From contig CACWQH010000017.1 in the NCBI GenBank assembly GCA_902762955.1, positions 1 through 42,864 on the forward strand: a DNA stretch of 42,864 nucleotides, in the 5' to 3' direction. The notes under the pieces are model-generated. The model saw only the letters and a program-made list of their open reading frames with translations. It did not search any database and had not been told where the DNA came from. Both the position numbers and the translations under genes were made by a program. The DNA comes from an uncultured Lachnospiraceae bacterium (GTDB taxonomy: Bacteria > Bacillota > Clostridia > Lachnospirales > Lachnospiraceae). This document shows, piece after piece, positions 1 through 9,319 of this stretch. Position 1 is the stretch's first letter. The number at the start of each line of letters is the position of its first letter.

Positions 1-80
1 ATTATACATCTTTTAGGGGGGTCAATGCTCTTTTTATTTGCAAAGCCCCTAAATATAAGAATTTAGAAACAAAAAACGGG

Positions 81-95
81 GTGTCAATTTGACAC
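81..95. promoter_or_regulatory. Palindrome upstream of flavoprotein gene
   Basis: Perfect inverted repeat GTGTCAA-T-TTGACAC lies just ahead of the ribosome binding site (GGGAGG, about 110-115) of the flavoprotein gene. It is well placed to be an operator. The regulator is unknown. The LysR gene downstream is a candidate only by proximity. Confidence 0.4.
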
Positions 96-122
96 TACCT
101 AGATTTGCAGGGAGGAAAAAAG

Positions 123-740
123 ATGAAAGTATTAATTATTAACGGAAGTCCGAGAGTAAACGGAAACACAACCATTGCAGTTAATGAGATGGTAAAGGTG
201 TTTGAGGCAGAGGGCGTAGAAGCAGAGGTTGTTCAGATCGGAAATAAGGATGTGCGTGGATGTATAGCCTGTGGAACCTGCTTTAAGAAAGGACAATGCG
301 TATTTGACGATGTGGTAAATGAGCTGGCACCTAAGTTTGAGGAGGCAGACGGCCTTGTGGTAGCTTCACCGGTTTATTATGCTTCGGCAAATGCAACTTT
401 GATTGCCTGTCTTGACAGATTGTTTTACAGTACACATTTTGACAAGACTATGAAGGTTGGTGCAAGTGTTGTTGTTGCGAGACGTGGAGGTTTATCTGCA
501 ACCTTTGATGAGCTTAATAAGTATTTCACAATCTGTGGAATGCCTGTGGCATCAAGTCAGTATTGGAACAGCGTGCACGGCAGAGAACCGGGTCAGGCAA
601 AAGAGGATGCAGAAGGTCTTCAGACAATGAGAGTTCTTGCGAAAAACATGACTTTTCTTATGAAGAGTATCGAGCTTGGAAAGGAAAAATACGGTTTGCC
701 TGAAAAAGAAGAATGGCAGCCGACACATTTTATAAGATAG
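123..740 (+). CDS. Flavodoxin-family iron-sulfur flavoprotein (NAD(P)H-dependent oxidoreductase-like)
   Basis: Predicted cytosolic FMN protein of 205 residues. The N-terminus has the flavodoxin-like beta strand and phosphate loop (GSPRVNGNT, residues 8-16). Residues 47-59 contain Cys47, Cys50, Cys53 and Cys59, a CX2CX2CX5C pattern. This matches the compact CX2CX2CX4-7C cluster motif of iron-sulfur flavoproteins, which carry a 4Fe-4S cluster beside FMN and move electrons between low-potential carriers. SPVYYAS at about residues 83-89 is the usual FMN-ring loop. An upstream in-frame start exists at 105, but the GGAGG at 111-115 places the start at ATG 123. It converges with the LysR gene. The physiological substrate cannot be told from sequence. 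Confidence 0.85.
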   Translation: MKVLIINGSPRVNGNTTIAVNEMVKVFEAEGVEAEVVQIGNKDVRGCIACGTCFKKGQCVFDDVVNELAPKFEEADGLVVASPVYYASANATLIACLDRLFYSTHFDKTMKVGASVVVARRGGLSATFDELNKYFTICGMPVASSQYWNSVHGREPGQAKEDAEGLQTMRVLAKNMTFLMKSIELGKEKYGLPEKEEWQPTHFIR

Positions 741-778
741 AAGAGCCGAGTATGACAGCATAGAGGTAACGCATATTA

Positions 779-1654
779 TCAGGACAGAGCCTGACGCATC
801 TGATTTAAGAACCTTTCTGCTATCGGTGAAAATGTCTGATGTTTTTTCCATATAAGATACAGCTTGGTTTCAAGCTTAGGTGTAAGTGGGCGAAATACCA
901 GTCCGCTCTCCAAGGAGGTATTTACCAACTTATCAAAGGTGAGAAGATAGCCGAGATGTTCCTTTGCGAAAAGAGATGCATTATAGGATAGGCGGAAGGA
1001 ACCTTCAAGATGCAGCTTATCCATTTTGTCCTTAGCCCATCCGGGTATATCCTTTTCCCAACCTTGACCTGAACAAAATAATGGTAAACCGATAAGGTCA
1101 TCCACACGGATGGCCTTTTTTTTCGCAAGGGCAGAGTCGGCGGGCATGACAACTCCCCAGATATCAGATTCCGGAAATACGAGAGCTTCATATTTAGATG
1201 AATCAGGGGTCTCGGCAAGGACAGCAAAATCAAGCAAACCCTTATCAAGCTTTTCGGCAACCTGCTCCGTATCACCATTCGTGATATGGTACCTGAGTCC
1301 GGGATAGCTTTTCTTAAATGTATTTATTTCCCTGACAAGAAGACTGATTTGATATGATTCTGCCAAACCAAGGTAAAGGTCGCCTCCGGTAACATCATCA
1401 AGAGCGACAAATTCCTTTTCTATTTTATCCGCCATACTTACAAGGTCTTCTGCGCGGTTTTTTAGTAATATTCCCTCATCGGTAAGCTTGATGCTGAAGG
1501 AATGACGGATAAACAATTTCTTCCCAAGCTCATCCTCCAAAGCTTTCAACTGTTTTGAAAGTGTAGGCTGTGTGACATGCAGTATTTCTGCAGCGCGGGT
1601 CATATTTTCTTCTCTTGCTACGGCAAGAAAGTATCTTAGAGTTCGTATTTCCAT
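779..1654 (-). CDS. LysR-family transcriptional regulator
   Basis: A 291-residue protein of standard LysR length. Residues 1-60 form the winged helix-turn-helix (AAEILHVTQPTLSKQLKALE is the recognition region), followed by a linker helix and a periplasmic-binding-protein-like effector domain from about residue 90. It is transcribed divergently from the alpha/beta hydrolase gene at 1871, the usual LysR arrangement, and converges with the flavoprotein gene. I infer that it controls one or both neighbours. The effector is unknown. The 216-bp divergent intergenic region holds a 16-bp palindrome that could be its site. Confidence 0.92.
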   Translation of the reverse strand: MEIRTLRYFLAVAREENMTRAAEILHVTQPTLSKQLKALEDELGKKLFIRHSFSIKLTDEGILLKNRAEDLVSMADKIEKEFVALDDVTGGDLYLGLAESYQISLLVREINTFKKSYPGLRYHITNGDTEQVAEKLDKGLLDFAVLAETPDSSKYEALVFPESDIWGVVMPADSALAKKKAIRVDDLIGLPLFCSGQGWEKDIPGWAKDKMDKLHLEGSFRLSYNASLFAKEHLGYLLTFDKLVNTSLESGLVFRPLTPKLETKLYLIWKKHQTFSPIAERFLNQMRQALS

Positions 1655-1694
1655 GAGGATTCTCTTGATTTAATATTGTGTTTTATAGCAGTGC

Positions 1695-1780
1695 ACTCGA
1701 AATGCTACGCATTTCTCGTTCTTCGGCATTCGCCGAATAGATATGATATGCCAAAATGGAATATCATGATATTCATTATA
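1695..1780. promoter_or_regulatory. Intergenic palindromes between LysR and hydrolase genes
   Basis: Three inverted repeats sit between the divergent genes: GAAATGC-TAC-GCATTTC near 1699-1715, TTCGGC-ATTC-GCCGAA near 1722-1737, and a perfect 16-bp palindrome GAATATCATGATATTC at 1759-1774. The last is the best operator candidate for the LysR protein because of its symmetry and position. The first two look like a small GC-richer hairpin element. No clear promoter was assigned. Confidence 0.45.
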
Positions 1781-1870
1781 ACAATTAGCAAATAATTATA
1801 CAAGATGTTATATTATGTAATGAAGTAATATATTAATTTGATTTTTTATAACATATGGAGGTATATAATT

Positions 1871-2857
1871 ATGATGAAAACGGAAGAATTAAAATTGGTA
1901 ACCGAATGGGATAAAACATTTCCAAAGAGTGATAAGGTAGAACATAGTAAGGTGACATTTGTAAATCATTTCGGTATTACATTGGCGGCTGATATGTATG
2001 TGCCGAAAAATGCAGAAGGAAAGCTTCCGGCGATTGCAGTTTCCGGTCCTTTTGGAGCTTGTAAGGAGCAATCATCCGGACTTTATGCGCAGATTATGGC
2101 AGAGCGAGGCTTCCTCACAATTGCATTTGATCCTTCCTTTACAGGTGAATCAGGTGGATTTCCACGTGCGATGCATTCTCCGGATATAGATGTGGAGGAC
2201 TTTCAGGCTGCTGTAGATTTTCTCTCTGTTCAGGACAATGTAGACCCTGAGCGTATAGGAATCATCGGTATCTGCGGCTGGGGTGGAATGGCATTGCAGA
2301 CAGCATGTATAGATACAAGAATCAAGGCAACAGTTACATCTACCATGTATGATATGTCACGTGTGGCAGGAAACGGATATTTTTATGCGGCTGACAATAA
2401 GGAAGCAAGAAAAGCAGCGAGAGAAGCTGTAAACAAGCAACGTACGGAAGACTATAGAAATGGCAGCTATGCAAGAGCCGGCGGTGTGGTAGATCCTCTT
2501 CCGGAAGATGCACCGTTCTTTGTGAAGGATTATTTTGATTACTATAAGACAGAACGTGGATATCATGTACGTTCTCTTAATTCCAATGATGGATGGGCTG
2601 CGACCGCGGGAACATCCCTTGCAAATACAAGACTTTTCACCTATGCGGGCGAGATTGATAGTGCCGTGCTTATGATACACGGAGAAAAAGCACATTCCTG
2701 CTATATGAGTCAGGATGCATTTAAGCTGTTAAATGGTGATAACAAGGAGCTTTTGATTATACCTGATGCTGTTCATACAGATTTATACGATGGTGGTGAT
2801 AAGGATTATATTCCTTTTGATAAGCTTGAAAGCTTCTTCACAGAGTATCTGAAATAA
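1871..2857 (+). CDS. Alpha/beta hydrolase with cysteine nucleophile elbow
   Basis: Predicted cytosolic hydrolase of 328 residues related to dienelactone-hydrolase-like and YcjY-like proteins. The nucleophile elbow reads GICGWGG with Cys135 where most family members have serine; dienelactone hydrolases also use cysteine. The likely catalytic His lies in PDAVHTDLYDGG near the C-terminus. The N-terminal part has the usual strand set and an oxyanion-type SGPFGACKEQ loop. ATG 1871 is preferred over the upstream start at 1838 because GGAGGT lies at 1857-1862. It is divergent from the LysR gene and is followed 25 bp later by a lipoprotein gene. The substrate is unknown. Confidence 0.85.
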   Translation: MMKTEELKLVTEWDKTFPKSDKVEHSKVTFVNHFGITLAADMYVPKNAEGKLPAIAVSGPFGACKEQSSGLYAQIMAERGFLTIAFDPSFTGESGGFPRAMHSPDIDVEDFQAAVDFLSVQDNVDPERIGIIGICGWGGMALQTACIDTRIKATVTSTMYDMSRVAGNGYFYAADNKEARKAAREAVNKQRTEDYRNGSYARAGGVVDPLPEDAPFFVKDYFDYYKTERGYHVRSLNSNDGWAATAGTSLANTRLFTYAGEIDSAVLMIHGEKAHSCYMSQDAFKLLNGDNKELLIIPDAVHTDLYDGGDKDYIPFDKLESFFTEYLK

Positions 2858-2882
2858 GTTTTAGGAGGCATGAACATAGCCT

Positions 2883-3476
2883 ATGAAAATTTTAAGAATA
2901 TTTGAAAAAAGAATAACGGTTCTTCTTATAGTTACAGCTATGATGTTGACTGCTTTTGGGTGTTCAAATCAGGATGCAGAAGAAACAAAGGATACATCAG
3001 AGAACATACAGACAGAGGAACCGGATACTTTGAACCAAGATGAAAACCTAACAGATAATGATAATGAAAATGCAATCGAAGCAGTAACGGAAACATTAAA
3101 TGAGTCTGAAAAAGAACAGGAGAATAAGATGGTTCTAAAGATTAACAATGAAGAAGTTTTGGTTGAGTGGGAGGATAATGAAAGTGTAGAAGCGCTACAA
3201 AAGATATGCAGTGAGGAAGCACTTACTATACAGCTTTCTATGTATGGCGGCAATGAGCAGGTCGGGTCTATCGGACAGAGCCTGCCTCGTAATGATATAA
3301 ATATCACGACTGATGCCGGAGATATAGTTCTTTATTCCGGCAATCAGATAGTTTTGTTTTACGGTTCGAACTCATGGGCTTATACAAGGCTGGGGCATAT
3401 CGTGGATAAGAGTGCATCAGATATGACTAAGCTTTTGGGTAACGGAGATGTCACCATAACGATTCAAATGTATTAA
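2883..3476 (+). CDS. Lipoprotein with cyclophilin-like domain
   Basis: Exported lipoprotein of 197 residues. An N-terminal positively charged and hydrophobic stretch ends in a lipobox (LTAFGC), giving lipidation at about Cys27. An acidic, low-complexity linker follows (about 30-80), rich in Glu, Asp and Asn. The C-terminal 120 residues match the cyclophilin-like fold family (PF18050 type; MYGGNEQVGSIGQSLPRND, then GDIVLYSGNQIVLFYGS). These proteins generally lack proven isomerase activity. The AGGAGG at 2863-2868 sits about 14 nt from ATG 2883, longer than usual, and an out-of-frame ATG with an 11-codon ORF begins at 2870, so translation may be weak or coupled. It probably shares a transcript with the hydrolase. 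Confidence 0.8.
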   Translation: MKILRIFEKRITVLLIVTAMMLTAFGCSNQDAEETKDTSENIQTEEPDTLNQDENLTDNDNENAIEAVTETLNESEKEQENKMVLKINNEEVLVEWEDNESVEALQKICSEEALTIQLSMYGGNEQVGSIGQSLPRNDINITTDAGDIVLYSGNQIVLFYGSNSWAYTRLGHIVDKSASDMTKLLGNGDVTITIQMY

Positions 3477-3562
3477 AAATTACGTGACTTTTTAACTGCG
3501 TTAGATTATAATATGATTTAGCACAATAAAAAAGCGCAAAATCATATTTGGAGGTTGAAAAG

Positions 3563-3964
3563 ATGGAAGGAATAGAAAAAGTTTATCAGTTTTTAGAGGA
3601 TGCACAAACCTATTATCTGGCAACTGTTGATGGTGACCAGCCGAGAGTAAGACCTTTTGGAACAGCTCTTTTATATGATGGCAGGCTTTATATTCAAACC
3701 GGAAAGGTAAAACCGGTTTCAAAGCAGCTTGCAGCAAATCCTAAGTTCGAACTTTGTGCATTTATGAATGGTAAGTGGCTTCGTGTGGCAGGTGAGCTTA
3801 TTAATGATGACAGTCGTGATGTTAAGGTTGCCATGCTTGATAAGAATCCGAGTCTCAAAAGCATGTACAGTGCCGATGATGATAATACACAGGTGTTATA
3901 CATAAAAAATGCCGAGGCTACATTCAGTTCGTTTACTGAAGCACCGGAGACAATTAAATTTTGA
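3563..3964 (+). CDS. Pyridoxamine 5'-phosphate oxidase family (split-barrel FMN) protein
   Basis: Compact 133-residue split-barrel protein. The N-terminal YYLATVDGDQPRVRPFGT is the characteristic FMN-binding strand pair of the PNPOx-like superfamily, and KPVSKQLAANPKFELCAF is the following helix-strand. Many stand-alone members of this size bind FMN or F420 and are not true pyridoxamine oxidases, so the exact activity is unknown. ATG 3563 is chosen because GGAGG lies at 3550-3554; a TTG at 3548 in the same frame lacks its own site. A roughly 60-bp gap separates it from the EAL gene. Confidence 0.85.
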   Translation: MEGIEKVYQFLEDAQTYYLATVDGDQPRVRPFGTALLYDGRLYIQTGKVKPVSKQLAANPKFELCAFMNGKWLRVAGELINDDSRDVKVAMLDKNPSLKSMYSADDDNTQVLYIKNAEATFSSFTEAPETIKF

Positions 3965-4040
3965 TAAGACAAAATGATTTATAAATATTCTCATCTATGA
4001 TATAATTCATGTATTAAGTTTTATGTTTTGGGGGATTATC

Positions 4041-5228
4041 ATGGAGAAGAATATTGTAGAAAGTATAAAAAATGCAATAGATAATAAAGAGCTTCACGCT
4101 TATTATCAGCCTCAGTTTGATGCTATCACAGGCAGGATAATCAGTGCTGAGGCTCTTGTTCGTTGGATAAAGCAAGAGGGGGAGGTTGTGCCGCCATTCT
4201 TCTTTGTGCCTGAGCTTGAAAAAACAAATGCAATTAATGACGTGGACTGGTTTATGCTTGAAGAAGCCTGTAAAACAATATCCAAGCAGATTGCTCAAGG
4301 AACTGCCGTACCTATCTCAGTCAACTTTTCGCGTTGGCATGTGACGGAGGATGCATTTGAGGATAAGCTTAACAGGATAGTTGACGGTTACAATATTCCG
4401 CATAATCTAATTGAAATCGAAATTACAGAGTCAGCACTGATTGATGAGTCGGAGAAGATAAGGGAATGGATAGACAATGTAAGAAAAAATGGATATTCGG
4501 TTGCTATAGATGATTTCGGAAGCGGTCTTTCATCCCTTCAGTTTGTCAAGGATATGCCGGTTGATATACTTAAGATAGACAAGTCACTACTTAGTCAGAA
4601 CTGTGAAAATGAAAAAGAGAGAGTGGTTCTGGAAAGTATTTTCTACTTTGCGCATCGTCTCAAGATGGTTACGGTGGCAGAAGGAGTTGAAACAGATGAA
4701 CAGCTGTGATTTTTAAGAACCTGCAGCTGTGAGAAAATACAGGGATATATATTTGCAAAACCGATGCCGGAGGAGGATTATCTGAAGCTTTGTCTGGAGA
4801 GGTCAGGTATATATGAATCTAAGGATATCCTTGAGGTTCAGACACCGGCAAGTGCTACGCAGCTTCTGCTTGACGCTGTATTTATGAAATATCCGCTGGT
4901 TATATTTTCAAATCTTACTAGAAACAGTTTTTATATGATGGCTTATGAGAATTTTTCTGCTACATCCTGTCCGTCAACCGGTAAATTTGATGAGCTCATA
5001 GTTCACGGAGCAGCGACTATGCACCCGGACGACAGGGAAGCATTTGCAACGACCTTTAGCAGAGAGAATCTGCTGCAGGCATATAAAGAGGGCAAGCCTT
5101 CGGTGTCACTTCTTACCAGACAGCTTGGAGATGATGGCGTTTACAGAGAGGTTGAGACTACGGATTATTTTGTAAAGCATCCTTCTGTTGATGATGTGCT
5201 TGTGATAAGCTTGTGTGATAACAGATAG
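4041..5228 (+). pseudogene. EAL-PAS signalling protein interrupted by one in-frame TGA
   Basis: Reading from ATG 4041 (GGGGG site at 4030-4034) gives an EAL c-di-GMP phosphodiesterase domain with its key motifs: AEALVRW, VNFSRWHV, IEIEITES, IDDFGSGLSS and AEGVETDEQ. The frame stops at TGA 4707-4709. The same frame continues without further interruption to 5228 with FLRTCSCEKIQGYIFAKPMP, the expected end of an EAL domain (IQGY and KPMP), and then about 130 residues that look like a PAS sensor (ATMHPDDREAF). So a single nonsense codon splits a roughly 395-residue protein; CGA to TGA is the simplest route. The truncated 222-residue product lacks the last strand and helix of the barrel. It lies 31 bp before the hybrid kinase gene, suggesting one c-di-GMP/phosphorelay operon. 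Confidence 0.8.
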
Positions 5229-5259
5229 TGATTTATAATTCATACTAATGGAGGATTGT

Positions 5260-8200
5260 ATGAAAAAGGGAAAACAAAAATTTGTCATAATATTGTTTGC
5301 CATTTCACTTTTGATTATTGCTTTCATGGATATTTGGCTTGTTTTTAAGATGACATCTAAACAGACGAGGGACATGGGAGGTTATCAGCTTGAGAGCATA
5401 GGCAGGGAACTTGAGAATACTATAAGCAGTGCGGAAAAGCTTACTATGCATATGGGCTTGATGGCGGAGCAGTATATCGGTGATGAGCAGGCAATTTCTG
5501 ATTTTATTTACCAACAATTAGATGTACTTACAAGTGAAGAAAACGGAGTGTTTAATATCTATATAGCCGGACATGGCTGGGGAGTTCTTCCCGGACTTTC
5601 TGATCCGGATAATTTTGATGCAACAAAACGTGATTGGTATATAGGTGCAGCAAAAAATCCGGGAGTCACATATGTAACCTCACCGTATATTGATGTGGTA
5701 ACCGGAGATATGTGTTACACTGTTTCAGTGATGCTTGCCGATGGTGATTCGGTTATAGCTATAGATTATACTATGAACATGATTCAAAATTACATAAAGC
5801 AGATGGATACAGATGGCTCAAGCGATGCAGTAATACTTACCGGAGATGGTATAATTGTTGGCTGCACCGACGAAACTCTGATAGGGAAAAATATTTCTTC
5901 CTCCATTCCGGAGTATGTCAGAGCCTTTTCTCTTGCAAAAAATAAAGATGGAGTGGCAACGGTAAAAATCAAAAAAGATGGTATGACAGAAAACCTTTTT
6001 GCTGCCAGATCAAATAACGGCTGGTATCTCATTATTGGTGAGAGCGACTGGAAGCTTTATAAGGATTCGTATATACAGCTTATGGTTACTGCCGGTATTT
6101 CGGTTGCAGTATTTGTAATTATCCTGTTGCTTTACTTGTTTGCTGCTGAAAATCAGAAAAAAGCCGAGGCAGCGCTTAATTCCAAAAATGAATTTCTTAA
6201 CAGAATAACCGGTGAACTTCAGGAACCGCTTAACAGAATTATGGAAAGCTCAGGCAGAGCAAATGTTAAGGCTATGGAGGATTATGAGGAGACCTTTGCA
6301 GGTATTCATTCGGCAGGCGAAAAGCTGTCTGACATGATAGGACAGATAATGTCATACTCCAGTATAGTTCGTACCGAAAAAAAGAAAAATGATAATAAAA
6401 AGATAAGAGTAAGCGGCATAAATAAGAATGTCAGAAATATGATTCTTTTATTTATGATCATCGTTATGACGATCAGTCTTTATACTAATATCTCAGCGAC
6501 ATATCGCTGGGGTAATGAGATGATGCAAAAGGAAGCATCAAAATATGAGTATCAGGTTTCCGAATGGGTCAATACGCAGAAGATTCTTTTGGATATGTAT
6601 TGCAGTGAGTTTTCTACAAGACCGGATATGCTTGACGATTATGAGGGTACGGTAGAATATCTTCGTAAGGTGACGGAGCAATATCCTGAAATATCTGTTT
6701 CCTATATGACCAATCCTCTTTTAGAACATACGGTGTATATGAATAACGGATGGGAGCCGGATGCGGATTGGCATGTTGAGGAAAGACAGTGGTATATAGA
6801 TACTCTTAATTCCGATACGGGGTGGAGTATATCCTCGCCGTATTATGATGAGCAGACCGGAGGATATTGTATAACTATATCTCAAAGGGTTTACAGTGCA
6901 GATACGGGCGAATTTCTTGGTATTTTCGGAATAGATTTCTTTATGGACAAGCTGGTTGATATTCTTGGTGACAGTTATACTGATACCGGCTATGCATTTT
7001 TGGTTGACCCACAGGGTGATATCGTAAATCATCCTTATGGAAACTATCAGATGTCGCAGGATATAACAAAAAATGTTTCCGACAGTCCATACAGCAATGT
7101 TGAGATTAATAATGACAGAACAACAGTAATCAAGGATTATGATAATTCACATCGTATTTTGGTAGCTGCTGAAAACAAAGATTCTCATTTTTGTGTTTAT
7201 GTTGTAGCGAGTGTATGGGAAATATACGGAAGAGTGGTTATATATGGTTTGATTTGTCTTATAGCATTTTTAATTGCTATAATAATGATTTATCGCTTAT
7301 TGTCTGATCTGATACGCTGGCAAAATGAGACAAATATGCGCATGAAGGAATCGGCCGATGCGGCAATTGCGGCAGGAAAGGCAAAAAGTCAGTTTCTTGC
7401 ACAGATGTCACATGAGATTCGTACACCTATAAATGCAGTACTTGGTATGAATGAAATGATTTTAAGAGAGTCGGATGATAAGGATATATTGGATTATTCG
7501 CATAATATTCAATCAGCCGGAAAGACGCTTTTATCCCTCATAAACAGTATACTTGATTTCTCAAAAATTGAAGATGGAAAGATGGAAATACTTGAGATTA
7601 AGTATTATGTGTCTGATGTGATTAATAATCTTGTCAATTCCATTCAGGAAAGAGCACGTGCGAAGTCACTTGAATTTGAGGTTAATGTTGATGAGAATAT
7701 ACCTTCGGTGCTTATGGGTGACGACGTAAGACTTACCCAGGTTATTATGAATCTTTTGACAAATGCGGTTAAATACACCGAAAAAGGTAAAATAACTCTT
7801 TTGATTAAAAATGAAGAATTGACAGAAGATGAGGTATGTCTTTATGTTGAGGTCCGTGATACAGGAATAGGTATTAAAGAAGAGGATATGTACAAACTCT
7901 TTGAGTCCTTTGAACGTATCGAGGAAAAGAGAAATCGTAATATAGAAGGTACGGGACTCGGAATGGCAATAGTCACGAAGCTTCTTGATATGATGGGCAG
8001 TAAGCTTGAGGTGGAAAGCGTATATGGAGAAGGCTCGGCATTTTCATTTAGAATAAAACAAGAGATTGTTGACACTACACCGATAGGCAACTATCACGAA
8101 AGAATAGAAAGTCGTATCGAAGCATCAGAGGAGAAGAAGGAGCTTTATGTACCGAAGGCTCGGATTCTTGTGGTTGATGACAATGATATGAATATAAAGG

Positions 8201-9303
8201 TTGCGAAAAATCTGATGAAGTTGAATGGCTTTATTCCGGATACATGTATGTCAGGTGAGGAATGTCTTGAGATTTTGAGGAAGAATACATATGACATAGT
8301 TTTCCTTGATCATATGATGCCAAAGATGGACGGAATAGAAACATTAAAGCATATACAGGAAGAGAAGCTTGTAAGTGATGGAACGCATGTAATTGCCTTA
8401 ACTGCCAATGCCGTAAACGGAGCTAAGGAAATGTATATCGAAGCAGGTTTTGAGGATTATCTGTCAAAGCCTATAGAGATACCTAATTTGGTGGAAATTT
8501 TAATAAAGTATCTTCCTGAAGAGTTGATGGAATATAAGGAATCCACTGATACGAAAGTTGAAGATAAGGAATCAGCTGATAAGAAAGTTAAAGATGAGGG
8601 CAGCCGGTTAGATAAAAAAGATGGAATTGATAAAAATACATTAAATTTCGATAATGCTGATGACACTGATGAGACTGATAATACTGATGGTCAGAATACC
8701 TATAAGGATATTTCAGGGCTTCCGATTATCGATGGATTGGATTGGAGATATGCAAGTAATCATATACCTACCGTCGATATGATTGTTGATACCGTCAAAG
8801 AATTCAGAAAGGTTATGATAAGCCATGCTAATAAGCTTGAATCATTTTATAATGAACTTCCCGACGAGGAAGCTATGATAAGCTATCGCATACAGGTTCA
8901 TGCCATGAAAAGTTCGGCGGCAACTATAGGTATTACCCCACTTTCAGGTATGGCAAAGATACTTGAGGATGCGGCAAATGATAAAAACGAAGACAGAATA
9001 AGAAAACTTCATAGTACATTTATTGAAGAATGGGTTAACTTCAAAGATAAGCTTTCTTATTTTGCCGATGAAAAATCCGAGGATGAGCTTAAAGCTTATA
9101 ACAAGGAGGAAACAAGTATCCTTTTAAAAGAAATAAAAGATGCTATGGCTGAATTTGATATTGACAGGGCTGATGCGGCATGTAATGCACTGATGGAATA
9201 CAAGTTTCCTGATGAGTTAAAAAATAAAATAGAAGAGTTGTGTGTTGCAGTAGCTAATATTGATGATGATACGTCTATCAGTATAATTGATGAGATTATG
9301 TAA
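5260..9303 (+). CDS. Hybrid sensor histidine kinase with two dCache sensors, REC and Hpt
   Basis: Membrane sensor of 1347 residues. Order: TM1 (about 6-30); extracellular dCache 1 (35-265, motif KRDWYIGAAK and SPYIDVVTGD); TM2 (about 273-296); a HisKA-like coiled segment (about 307-371) that has lost the His (ITGELQEPLNRI, Gly318 at the His position); TM3 (about 391-414); dCache 2 (420-650, ERQWYIDTLN and SPYYDEQTGG); TM4 (about 656-680); true HisKA with His718 (MSHEIRTPIN); HATPase with N box NLLTNAVKYT, DTGIGI and GTGLGMAIV; REC with Asp1017 (FLDHMMPKMDG); an acidic Lys/Asp-rich linker; Hpt with His1214 (HAMKSSAATIG). This fits an intramolecular phosphorelay. ATG 5260 follows GGAGG at 5250-5254. 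The output partner is probably the response regulator 16 bp downstream. Cache domains usually bind small nutrients. Confidence 0.93.
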   Translation: MKKGKQKFVIILFAISLLIIAFMDIWLVFKMTSKQTRDMGGYQLESIGRELENTISSAEKLTMHMGLMAEQYIGDEQAISDFIYQQLDVLTSEENGVFNIYIAGHGWGVLPGLSDPDNFDATKRDWYIGAAKNPGVTYVTSPYIDVVTGDMCYTVSVMLADGDSVIAIDYTMNMIQNYIKQMDTDGSSDAVILTGDGIIVGCTDETLIGKNISSSIPEYVRAFSLAKNKDGVATVKIKKDGMTENLFAARSNNGWYLIIGESDWKLYKDSYIQLMVTAGISVAVFVIILLLYLFAAENQKKAEAALNSKNEFLNRITGELQEPLNRIMESSGRANVKAMEDYEETFAGIHSAGEKLSDMIGQIMSYSSIVRTEKKKNDNKKIRVSGINKNVRNMILLFMIIVMTISLYTNISATYRWGNEMMQKEASKYEYQVSEWVNTQKILLDMYCSEFSTRPDMLDDYEGTVEYLRKVTEQYPEISVSYMTNPLLEHTVYMNNGWEPDADWHVEERQWYIDTLNSDTGWSISSPYYDEQTGGYCITISQRVYSADTGEFLGIFGIDFFMDKLVDILGDSYTDTGYAFLVDPQGDIVNHPYGNYQMSQDITKNVSDSPYSNVEINNDRTTVIKDYDNSHRILVAAENKDSHFCVYVVASVWEIYGRVVIYGLICLIAFLIAIIMIYRLLSDLIRWQNETNMRMKESADAAIAAGKAKSQFLAQMSHEIRTPINAVLGMNEMILRESDDKDILDYSHNIQSAGKTLLSLINSILDFSKIEDGKMEILEIKYYVSDVINNLVNSIQERARAKSLEFEVNVDENIPSVLMGDDVRLTQVIMNLLTNAVKYTEKGKITLLIKNEELTEDEVCLYVEVRDTGIGIKEEDMYKLFESFERIEEKRNRNIEGTGLGMAIVTKLLDMMGSKLEVESVYGEGSAFSFRIKQEIVDTTPIGNYHERIESRIEASEEKKELYVPKARILVVDDNDMNIKVAKNLMKLNGFIPDTCMSGEECLEILRKNTYDIVFLDHMMPKMDGIETLKHIQEEKLVSDGTHVIALTANAVNGAKEMYIEAGFEDYLSKPIEIPNLVEILIKYLPEELMEYKESTDTKVEDKESADKKVKDEGSRLDKKDGIDKNTLNFDNADDTDETDNTDGQNTYKDISGLPIIDGLDWRYASNHIPTVDMIVDTVKEFRKVMISHANKLESFYNELPDEEAMISYRIQVHAMKSSAATIGITPLSGMAKILEDAANDKNEDRIRKLHSTFIEEWVNFKDKLSYFADEKSEDELKAYNKEETSILLKEIKDAMAEFDIDRADAACNALMEYKFPDELKNKIEELCVAVANIDDDTSISIIDEIM

Positions 9304-9319
9304 AAGCGGAGGATGATTT

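Noticed and set aside
4707..4709. In-frame TGA as a selenocysteine codon or recoded Trp
   Set aside because: The position in EAL domains is a variable, usually charged residue with no catalytic role, no selenium-linked family is involved, and the rest of the window uses TGA as a normal stop.
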